The notes beneath the pieces were generated by a model. That model saw only the letters and a list, made by a program, of their open reading frames with translations. It was not told the DNA's origin and made no database searches. DNA of 64,000 nt from Petrolisthes cinctipes (lineage: Eukaryota > Arthropoda > Malacostraca > Decapoda > Porcellanidae): NCBI GenBank assembly GCA_033782935.1, contig JAWQEG010000077.1, forward strand, positions 1,302,501-1,366,500, in the 5' to 3' direction. Positions 56,155 through 64,000 of this stretch are shown here, piece after piece. Each line of letters starts with the position of its first letter. The first letter of the stretch is position 1. The translations under genes were made by a program, and so were the position numbers.

Positions 56155-57242
56155 CATCAGACAATATCTGTTCACCTATGTGGCCGTCTAAGCACAGTGG
56201 CTAAAAATAATGATGGTTCCACCGCAACATAGTGACCAATAATGTAAGGATGACCAAACACAATTTAAAACATATACAATATAGAGCTATAACAAACAAC
56301 AATTTCCTACACATTTATCAATAACATTGTATACGTTTTCAATATTATCTTACAATAATTCCATCTTTTCATAAGGAGAGGAGACACACTGCTGGTGTTT
56401 CGGGGTCACACACGCAATATTCTTCATGTTCATTTTCATGTTAATCTCACCTTACTTTTGTTAATGTTAATCAGCCAAATCATGGATACATAGGGGACTC
56501 TAATTACTGCATATTGATATAAAAATTAAATTTCACTGCATGCCATTGTCATACAAATACGGTGTTATCTCGTTATCAAACGCTCGGCCTATACAACAAT
56601 GTCGATTGTATTTAATGTGAAGTAATAAATAACATCTGAAAAGCAACGCCATTTTAATCAGATCACACACGGCAGAATGACTGAAAGAATGAACAATGAG
56701 TTTGAGGAAAACACTGAGCTTCAGGACGAGTCACTATCATCAAAATGAACTTTCAAAAAAAAAAAAAAAAAATCGTTCTAGATAATTATACAAAATACAT
56801 AAGATTAATCACGTTAAGGAAACAATTTCTGAGGAAGAATCTTGATGTTACAGTAGGCTACACACACACACACACACACTGAATACCTGTGTGTTCACTG
56901 GGTGGTATGGAAGTGCTTCGTTTTAATTGTAATTCTTGAAAGCTTATTAGTATATTCTTTTGTGTCCCTCTTTCATGCAAATATTTGAGGAATTAAAATG
57001 CAGTAAAGAAATATATTGATGTTTGCAGCCAAACTACTATTGTATAGTATAACCACAGAAAGAGTTGTATATAAGGTTAACATGACACAGTGAGTCAGAC
57101 CCCTTTTCAATTTTTCGAAGCATTTCTGTTGGTGCGGGTCTGACCTTGTGATAGTTTCAGTGGGCTGTCGTCCAGAAAGGATCCGAACCATATCGCTGCC
57201 CCAAACTCAGGTGGGCTAGAGATTGTGGTGCGCGAGTGTACC
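55743..57242. repeat. Pair of about 100-bp inverted repeats 1.3 kb apart
   Basis: The left arm 55743-55840 starts TACACTCGCGCACCAC and contains CTAGCCCACCTGAGTTTGG and TCCTTTCTGGACGACAGC. The right arm 57138-57242 is its reverse complement, about 90% identical by eye, ending TGGTGCGCGAGTGTA. The arm resembles a tRNA-like unit (right arm GGTTCGGATCC as possible B box), so these may be two SINE copies in opposite orientation rather than one inverted-repeat transposon. The interior (55841-57137) has no gene; it contains a GA array at about 56123-56150 and an A run at 56755-56771. Confidence 0.8.
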
Positions 57243-57339
57243 TGTACATCGGTGTTGTAACACAGTCACACGTCTTAGTGAACACCAGGTGAGGTAGAAG
57301 CTGTGACATGAACAATATTGCCTTGACTCACCTATACAC

Positions 57340-58015
57340 ACACTCAGTCATCTAGGAATACACATACACACACACACACACACACTCAGTCATCTAGGAA
57401 CACACACACACACTCAGTCATCTAGGAACACACACACGTACACACACACACACTCAGTCATCTAGGAACACACACACACACACTCAGTCATCTAGGAACA
57501 CACACACACACACACACTCAGTCATCTAGGAACATACACACACACACTCAGTCATCTAGGAACACACACACTCAGTCATCTAGGAACACACACACACTCA
57601 GTCATCTAAGAACACACACACTCAGTCATCTAGGAACACACACACACTCAGTCATCTAGGAACACACACACACTCAGTCATCTAGGAACACACACACACT
57701 CAGTCATCTAGGAACACACACACACTCAGTCATCTAGGAACACACGCACACTCAGTCATCTAGGAACACACACACATACTGTCATCTAGGAACACACACA
57801 CACACACTCAGTCATCTAGGAACACACACACACATACACTCTCATTCATCTAGAAACACACACATACATACAGTCATCTAGGAACACACACATACATACA
57901 GTCATCTAGAAACATACACATACATACAGTCATCTAGGAACACACACACACTCAGTCATCTAGGAACACACACACACACACACAGTCATCTAGGAACACA
58001 TACACACACACATTA
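57340..58015. repeat. Minisatellite, 23 copies of CAGTCATCTAGGAACACAC-type unit
   Basis: I count 23 occurrences of (A)GTCATCTAGGAA or one-base variants, separated by CA runs of different length, so units vary from about 20 to 45 bp. Confidence 0.95.
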
Positions 58016-58193
58016 GTCTGGTGTTTACAGTTGAGTGCAGTGGAAAGCAATACAGGGAAGCCGATTAAACTTGGACCAATTTATCAACTTTTATTATTAC
58101 CAGCCACTGAATTCCAGAGGTCAACCTTCCAACATGATATTATTATTATTTTTATTATTATTAGGGTGAAAATAATCAGTGGCAGCTCATTAA

Positions 58194-58370
58194 GGGGACA
58201 GTACAGTATACAATACTTTGTAACATTGTAGCACCTTGAATTCCTCCGTAGTATGCCAGAAAACAGCAGCACCAAAAATAAACAATAATAATGATGATGG
58301 TCTGTTGTTACTTGGAATAGTTTGGAGGAATAATTAGTTGATCCAGAATTACCAATACTTTACTATCACC
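58194..58370. mobile_element. M1-family palindromic element
   Basis: 177 bp between TTAA at 58190-58193 and 58371-58374. Begins GGGGACAGTA, ends TACTATCACC; core TTGAATTCCTCCGTAGTATG / ATAGTTTGGAGGAATAAT. Confidence 0.8.
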
Positions 58371-58436
58371 TTAATTCAACGTTATATAATATTTTGACCC
58401 GTTGAAATACTTGATACTAAAAGTAATGTGACAAAA

Positions 58437-58455
58437 TAATATTATTATTATTATT

Positions 58456-58524
<69 letters not shown>

Positions 58525-58525
58525 A

Positions 58526-58563
<38 letters not shown>
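58437..58563. repeat. GTT/ATT microsatellite
   Basis: ATT repeats, then about 20 GTT, then ATT again, directly outside the left inverted arm of the Penelope-like fragment. Poly-Leu and poly-Asn frames are artefacts. Confidence 0.97.
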
Positions 58564-58844
58564 TGGGAAGGAAACCCTCTTTAATACAGGTTTTGTTGAA
58601 GATAACTGCGAGCTCTGCGCTGTTTGTAGCAAAAAGAAGAAAGATTGTTCTTACATCAATCTGACAGACTATAACCTACCCCTGAAGAAGATGAGATTCT
58701 CCAACTTGGGCTTAATTGCCATGTTGTCGAGAAACCCAAGGAAATGGATAAGAGGATTGAGATCGAATCACTACTTTATTCCATCTTTTTACTTGATAAC
58801 CAGGGAACTGTCACCACCATGTTGCAGTAACGAACCCTGAGTCT

Positions 58845-59378
58845 GTGATTGATCTAATCATCTATTACAAGAACAAGAAGACGTCCCAGTTGCTGATGAA
58901 AAACTCTCCTCGGACTGACGGTGACCCTTTGAAGAGGCATGGGGTGGTCTACCAAATTATATGCCCAGCGAATGGATGCAGCCATTCTTACGTTGGTATG
59001 ACCACTACTCGTCTTTCGAAGAGGTTATCTGTTCACCTGAAGGAGGGTAACTTCTACCAGCACTATGTGAGCGCCCATGGTAACCTACTGAGACCGCAAC
59101 TACTACAATGCACATCAATTATTGATACTGACGATGACAGTCGTCGACTAAGGTTGAGAGAAGCTCTACATATTTTGAAATTAAAACCTTCTCTCAACGT
59201 TACTCAAGAGACTCTTTTACTACCTACTAACATCAGGCGAAACCGACCCACACCCACTCAAGACCCGGTAGCTGTAGGTATCCCTGTAAGACCACCAGAA
59301 AACCCAGCTAACCCAGACCCAGATCTCCCAATCAGGCGCTCCGCCAGGCTACAACAACGTGGGTCAAGCCAGAGGTGA
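58845..59378 (+). pseudogene. Penelope-like GIY-YIG endonuclease domain, 5'-truncated
   Basis: A 177-residue open frame. Residues about 30-75: GVVYQIICPANGCSHSYVGM with the GIY-like and YVG motifs and a Cys pair, TTRLSKRLSVHLKEG with the conserved Arg, and a LREALHILKLKPSLN tail, where the Glu serves as the family acid. The C terminus is Pro- and Arg-rich (RRSARLQQRGSSQR). The RT domain that should precede it is absent. It would be the target-nicking part of a Penelope-like retroelement. It differs from the 23-kb element in sequence and is probably from another lineage. Confidence 0.8.
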
Positions 59379-59640
59379 CACGGGATCAAGCGGGACTGCT
59401 AACAGCCAATCAGGGCGCAGTATTATTATTGTTGTTATTATTATTATTGTAATCATTATTATTGTTATTATTATTATTATTGCTGTTGTTGCAACTATTA
59501 TTATTATTATTATTATTATCAGGGCGCAGTACGCACATAATCCAGCGGGACTGCTAACAGCCAATCAGGGCGCAGTATGCACAGCAGTACATTTACTCAG
59601 GGACTATAAATATATCTGTTACCTGTAAGACACTCATTCC

Positions 59641-59674
59641 TTTGAGAATGGCTTTTAGAGAAAGCCGAAACGTC
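59641..59674 (+). ncRNA. Hammerhead-ribozyme-like terminal motif (candidate)
   Basis: TTGAGAA, then GGCTTT-TAGAG-AAAGCC (perfect 6-bp stem), then GAAACGTC. This is the layout of the hammerhead core (CUGANGA, stem II, GAAA, cleavage triplet GUC) with changes in the first core box. Hammerhead motifs are known in Penelope-like elements. Confidence 0.45.
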
Positions 59675-59804
59675 AGGCCAATAAACTCTCTTGGTAATTT
59701 GCTTTTCCATCTCCCCAGCAATATTAAGAAAATTATTCGTAAATTAGAAAAGATTTGCTACAAAATAAACAGCGCAGAGCTCGCAGTTATCTTCAACAAA
59801 ACCT

Positions 59805-59841
<37 letters not shown>

Positions 59842-60040
59842 GAGATAAATGGGTAGAGTCAGAATTGTATTGACTGACTGAATATAAAAGAGTGTTATAT
59901 TATATTAAAAAAGGCTGCTTCAGATATTCATGATTGTCTCGGTGTCAACCAGAAAAAGACGATACAAATTAATCTAAAAGTTGGAAACTGGTTGGCCGAG
60001 GTAAGGAACTTTTGGGCGGTAGTGTATATGTTGCGGTTAT

Positions 60041-60253
60041 TTTGCGAAATCGGTGATTTTGCAAAATTCCCGGTCATTTTGCAAATATACCAAAATCGTG
60101 GTATGTTTGCAAAATCACCTTAATCGTGTGGTTACTTTGCAAAAAAGCACACAAAAAGGTTATTTTGCAAAAATGTCAGGTTACTTTGCAAAAAAACATG
60201 ATAACCGGGTGTTTTGCAAAATCCCCCATAATTTAGTATGTCATTTTGCAAAA
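60041..60253. repeat. Spaced array of TTTTGCAAAA palindromes
   Basis: Eight TTTGCAAA-centred copies at about 60057, 60077, 60106, 60136, 60163, 60185, 60212 and 60244, plus TTTTGCGAAA at about 60040. Spacing is 20-32 bp with different sequence between. No coding signal. Confidence 0.85.
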
Positions 60254-60280
60254 TAACAAAATATATAACCACAGCAACTG

Positions 60281-60334
60281 GCTGGTGTAACTGGTGAGAC
60301 AGTTAGTTCTCAGTCGGGCATTAGTGAAGTATGT

Positions 60335-60377
<43 letters not shown>

Positions 60378-60420
60378 GTAACTGGTGAGGCAGTTCTCTG
60401 TCGGGCATCAGTAAAGGTTC
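60281..60420. repeat. Direct repeat flanking a TG array
   Basis: GTAACTGGTGAG(A/G)CAGTT...TCGGGCAT(T/C)AGT(A/G)AAG occurs on both sides (about 60287-60330 and 60378-60418) of a TG microsatellite (60341-60375). Confidence 0.85.
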
Positions 60421-60591
60421 TTTCATTTTGGATGATAAAGTGTAGACGTTGACCATTTTTATTTTATTTCAATAAATAAATATTGTTTTATATCAAGTAT
60501 TCAAGTACTTTACCAAAATAGTTGACATTACTATAGAAGAATAAACAAATTTTAATACAAAGATAAAGAAGCAATTTAGAATTATTAAAGT

Positions 60592-62213
60592 TTACTTGTT
60601 TTTACATGAAGAACCACATTTGCATCGGCTGTTGCAGACATTCTGATTTTTAAAACACTTACATCTGTTGTTATTACAAGACATAGAGCAGGTACACTTT
60701 ATAAATCCTTGTCCATGGCCCACAGAATCTGCATTTGCTACTTCACGTAAGCTTATCTCTTTTTCCTGGGGCACATCATCAATTGACAGGAACTGATGCT
60801 CACAAGGAGTGAACTGATTTCTCGAGTAAAGTTGTTTCAAAATCCCGTGCCTCGTTCCAAGTTTGCATGTCCCACTGTCATCCACTTGAAGTACAACAGC
60901 CTTCGCATTAGGGAATTCTGCGCGCCCACGATCAACAAGAGGGATCGGAACCATTACACTGTCACCGACCTCCGCTTTCTTGAAACGCATAGTTGACACC
61001 AGCTGCATTTTCTCTGCTTGACTGTGTTGCTTTCTTCTAGCTCCTTCTCGTTCAGCTTGAATCCCCAGCTTTCGTTCACAGAGATGGCAGATATCATCAT
61101 CCATAGAGCAAGGACCTCCACAGTCCTTGCACATGGAAGTTGTGCTGTCCTGAATGTTATCAGCTGCTAATGCTTCAGCGAGCTGCTCCTCCGTCTCTAA
61201 TCCATCCACTACGTCCTCCGGTAAATTCGTTGCAGTAACGCCAAGATGAGATTTCTGGCCAAACATTGCTTCATAGGGTGTTCTCCCAATTCCTCTGTGA
61301 AACCGTGTGTTCTTCTGCCATTGCACGAAGCGCAGTCCCTCAGACCATTTTGTTGTGTTATAATCTTTTTGCCAGCAGGCAAGTATTGCTTCAACGTCTT
61401 TGTTAGCCCTTTCTACAGAACCTTGAGATTGAGAATGACCATTGTCAGATTGTAGGATATGAGGAGCACCTTTGTCGCAGAATATGTCTACCAGGTGGTA
61501 GGCGACCTCCTCAGCAGTTTTCGTCTTCAGAGGTCGGAGGCACACAAACTTAGTTAGGTGATCTTGGTAGTTCAAAATGAACCGATACTCCCCGTCTTGC
61601 TGACTCTGCATGTCAATCAAGTCAACCTGTAATATATAATATCCACTAATATTTGTTGGTTTACTGAACAGACTAGATAAAGTTCATTCAGGGCACAAAG
61701 AGAAAGAGAGAATATCCTACTTCATAAAGAGAGCTTCATTTTCCATACCTGGCACCTTGAATTCATGCTGTTCGAGAGAATTGGCTTGACAACCACAGAC
61801 TTCCGGACACTGGACTTTTTCAGTTGACATTCTTCACAGAACTGCAGGAAGACTTTTATTTGATCTATAGTTATGTTTGCAAATTTTTCACTCAGTGCTT
61901 TGGAAAGAATATTCCTCCCTCCATGTCCGTTTGCAAGATGGGCAGCTTTAATGGCATCAAACAGATCTTCAGAACATACGTATCTAAGAACAGTTCCTTT
62001 TTTAACCAGTTTTTGCACTGTTGTCCCTTCAACGGATATTTCCATGATATCGTATTTTCTTAGAAGCCGATAATCCTTTTGAGTCTTCTTTACCTCAGGT
62101 TTTTCAAGTTCTTTCATTTGGTTAACAATTTCCTCGTATTCACATTTTTTCATTAAACCCGATGCATTATAGGACTTCTTTTCCTGTGCTTCAGACAGCA
62201 CTGAGTCAAACAT
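60592..62213 (-). CDS. Integrase-derived gene (KRBA2/Ginger-like), two exons, DDE spacing shortened
   Basis: Exon 1 62213-61749 and exon 2 61626-60592 are joined across a 122-bp intron (61748-61627) with GTATGG donor and TTACAG acceptor, phase 0, frame open throughout. Exon 1 ends in an HHCC finger (HLANGHGGRN, FLQFCEECQLKKS). Exon 2 begins VDLIDMQSQ (first Asp). SDNG follows (Asp codon 61446-61444), and SVERANKDVE gives the Glu (61413-61411). Only 10 residues lie between this Asp and Glu, against about 35 in integrases, so an in-frame deletion has removed part of the catalytic core. A CKDCGGPC...CHLC zinc motif and a Cys-rich tail (10 Cys in the last 34 residues) follow. AATAAA (minus) lies about 130 bp downstream. 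This family comes from Gypsy-type integrases carried by Ginger transposons or domesticated. Confidence 0.8.
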
Positions 62214-62299
62214 AAATGGTAGGCATGGATATTTAACAATATATTAGGGCTTTGTCGTAGATATTATCGTAATTTATTATGTAATTTGTATTTTTTGGA

Positions 62300-62662
62300 G
62301 GGGGTGGCAGAGTGGATACGGCGACGGACTGCCAATGTTATGGACCCAGGCTGGAGTCCACGAGAAGCGGTTTGTTTGTTTTGTTTTTTTCCGAGGTGAT
62401 CTGATGGTTGTTGCTGTCCGTCAAGTATCCTGGCTACGCCGACACGTCAACAAAATATCGCTTACATCGTCGTCAACTCATAACATAGAACCATATTTCT
62501 AGATGCTGTGAGTGACGATGTGAGTGACCTGATAGTGACGTGTATAAATAAGGTGTGGTCATCTAGTGGGACACAAGAGAAGCTACCAACACCATGAAGC
62601 TCCACTGTCTCATCTAGTGTAACACTCGATAATCTCAGGGCCTCACAAGAGTCACGGGCTAC
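62300..62662 (+). mobile_element. tRNA-derived SINE, copy 2
   Basis: Same family as 22235-22590: A box TGGCAGAGTGG (perfect to the consensus), a damaged B box (GGCTGGAGTCC), and the same body blocks in the same order. It lies about 90 bp upstream of the integrase-derived gene, in the opposite orientation. Confidence 0.85.
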
Positions 62663-62701
62663 TGACACCATACAGTGCCGAGGTTCACGTATTAAACAAA
62701 A

Positions 62702-64000
62702 AAAAAAATCAATAGAATTATTCATTTTATTGTCAAATAATTAGTATCAAAGGTCCTGTGTGTTGCTAGTAAAGAAAATCTGACTTAATAATAATCAGGA
62801 TTAAGGGAAGCAGACAGCAGCTGTAGTGTTGATTCCTACCGGCCGTTAGAGGCGCCACCGTCCCAGCCAGCCAGATTGGCAACAGGAAAATAACATTGAG
62901 TGGTGTGTCGTTCTCCAGTACTAGAATCCTTGGTCATGTTGGTCTTACCTCACACATTGAAGCTCCACACTTGGCAGTGTCAAGGTGTGGTTACTCACAT
63001 TCTCCTTATATTCTTCTACGTATAATGTAAGTACTTTGAGTTTTAATTAGAGATTGCTGCTCCGGTGTACTTGTAGATTATTAGGAAAATCTGTATATGT
63101 GGTCCACGCGGCAAATATTTACAATTTATGTATATTTAAGTAGGGGACAATGTAGTGTGTTCGTGTGTAATGAATATAATAGGCGGTTGCACTTAACTTT
63201 CGGCAGAATAGGCTTTCGAAAAATCGCGACCGCTTTTGAGACGAAGTCCAGCGTAGCGCTTCTGAGACAAAGTCCAGCGTAGGAGTAAGTCTACGGTGTT
63301 AATACCCTAAGTTCAGACTCCAGCGTTCACGGTGTCTTTCTCTCCCAGGTCCTTCTTTAAAATAAGCCACTGAACACTGTACAAAGTAGTCCACATCATG
63401 ATGGGATGCTCATGTGCTACTTCAAGTTGCCATTTCGTAAATCATGTATTTTTTTTAATTAAATGACGCTTACAATATTCTTTTAATTCCATCACCATTT
63501 ATATATAGATAATTTCATTATTTACTCACTTAATTTCATAAATTATTTTCTCATCTTATAGTATTATAATCATTATTATTAATGCAATCTATCAACCTTC
63601 TGTATTCATCCGCAATTTTCCACCATCCCATTTTCACTGCTACGCCTACGTGTCAGTAATACGTGACAAGCTGACGCTACCGATATGGCGAAGCCGGTAT
63701 GGCTTTTTTTTTCACGCATTTTGCTAAGCCACAAGAACTTTTTCATTTATGTGTGGATCATAGGCTAATTTTGAAACATAAAATAAGTGATCAGTGTGGA
63801 TACGAGGCTACTATGGATTATAATAACAAATTACGCGATGTAACAAATATGTCAGCCGGATCACGGCCCAGGTTTCTTCGAAAATTTAATCATCTGCACA
63901 ATTTTCCTGCAAGTCTGGTAAGAGTTAAAACCTTTTTGTAATATATTTTATTAACAAATAGCAATAATAATTATGTACAACAATTGTAATGGCCAGTCAG
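62702..64000. other. No gene recognised
   Basis: AT-rich sequence. Two short blocks near 63236-63283 repeat (GACGAAGTCCAGCGTAG / GACAAAGTCCAGCGTAG). An 80-codon open frame at 63699-63941 has no recognisable motif and starts in a T run; I do not call it a gene. Confidence 0.5.

Larger units (their letters stand above)
58583..59809 (+). mobile_element. Penelope-like fragment flanked by an inverted repeat
   Basis: The left arm 58583-58633 and right arm 59754-59809 are reverse complements: 42 bases match perfectly (AATACAGGTTTTGTTGAAGA onward), then a 5-base indel, then 8 more. The arms enclose a GIY-YIG coding part, a 35-bp direct repeat (59389-59423, 59544-59578), ATT arrays, and a terminal motif at 59641-59674. 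ATT arrays lie immediately outside both arms. Confidence 0.85.

Noticed and set aside
57340..58015. CRISPR-like array (fixed word with spacers)
   Set aside because: Spacers are CA runs, not unique sequences, and the genome is eukaryotic; it is a minisatellite.
58417..58840. Poly-Asn and poly-Leu open frames
   Set aside because: Caused by the GTT/ATT microsatellite; only the later GIY-YIG frame is meaningful.
60041..60253. CRISPR-like array of TTTTGCAAAA with unlike spacers
   Set aside because: The repeat is only about 10 bp and imperfect, and the setting is eukaryotic; kept as a palindrome array instead.
63699..63941. 80-codon plus-strand frame
   Set aside because: No motif, a T-run at the start, and no supporting splice or polyadenylation context; too weak to call.

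Overview
This is a eukaryotic, invertebrate genomic window that consists almost entirely of mobile elements and simple repeats. I see no conventional host gene with confidence. The mix suggests an arthropod, probably a crustacean; this is inference from element types, not proof. The mix comprises I-type non-LTR elements carrying RNase H, a Gypsy element with a baculovirus-F-like envelope gene, Penelope-like elements with GIY-YIG domains, hAT transposons, tRNA-derived SINEs, and very long CA/GT, AGT and AAT microsatellites.

Layout. 1-2.2 kb: a decayed reverse transcriptase fragment containing a 43-bp tandem array, then microsatellites. 2.2-7.4 kb (minus strand): a nearly complete two-ORF LINE (ORF1 L1-like, ORF2 endonuclease plus RT) whose ORFs are separated by a long AGT array. 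7.5-19.6 kb (plus): three I-type LINE copies in series. The third has both ORFs, is split by a 1.7-kb LTR-like insertion, and carries a coding minisatellite. 20-22.9 kb: minisatellites, small TTAA-flanked palindromic elements and a SINE. 23-24.9 kb (minus): a Penelope-like element. 24.9-31.4 kb: an I-type LINE 3' end, a Gypsy gag-protease remnant, a better-preserved I-type LINE (ORF1 plus ORF2, RNase H lost), and a Gypsy integrase remnant. 31.4-40.8 kb: a complete Gypsy/errantivirus-like provirus with 726-bp LTRs, gag, pol and env, all broken by a few lesions. 41-45 kb: several TTAA-flanked non-autonomous elements. 45.9-55.4 kb: one hAT element with exact 8-bp target duplication, and two related hAT transposase relics on the minus strand. 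55-58 kb: a SINE, a 100-bp inverted repeat pair and a 23-copy minisatellite. 58.4-59.8 kb: a second Penelope-like fragment flanked by an inverted repeat. 60.6-62.2 kb (minus): a two-exon integrase-derived gene with an open frame. The rest is unassigned AT-rich DNA.

How it fits together. The window is a layered record of insertions. Elements interrupt one another, share junctions, and are mostly inactivated by small lesions. Three separate reverse transcriptases carry a substitution in the catalytic Asp-Asp box, while three others keep it. The youngest large element is probably the Gypsy provirus, because its two LTRs differ at only about eight positions by eye.
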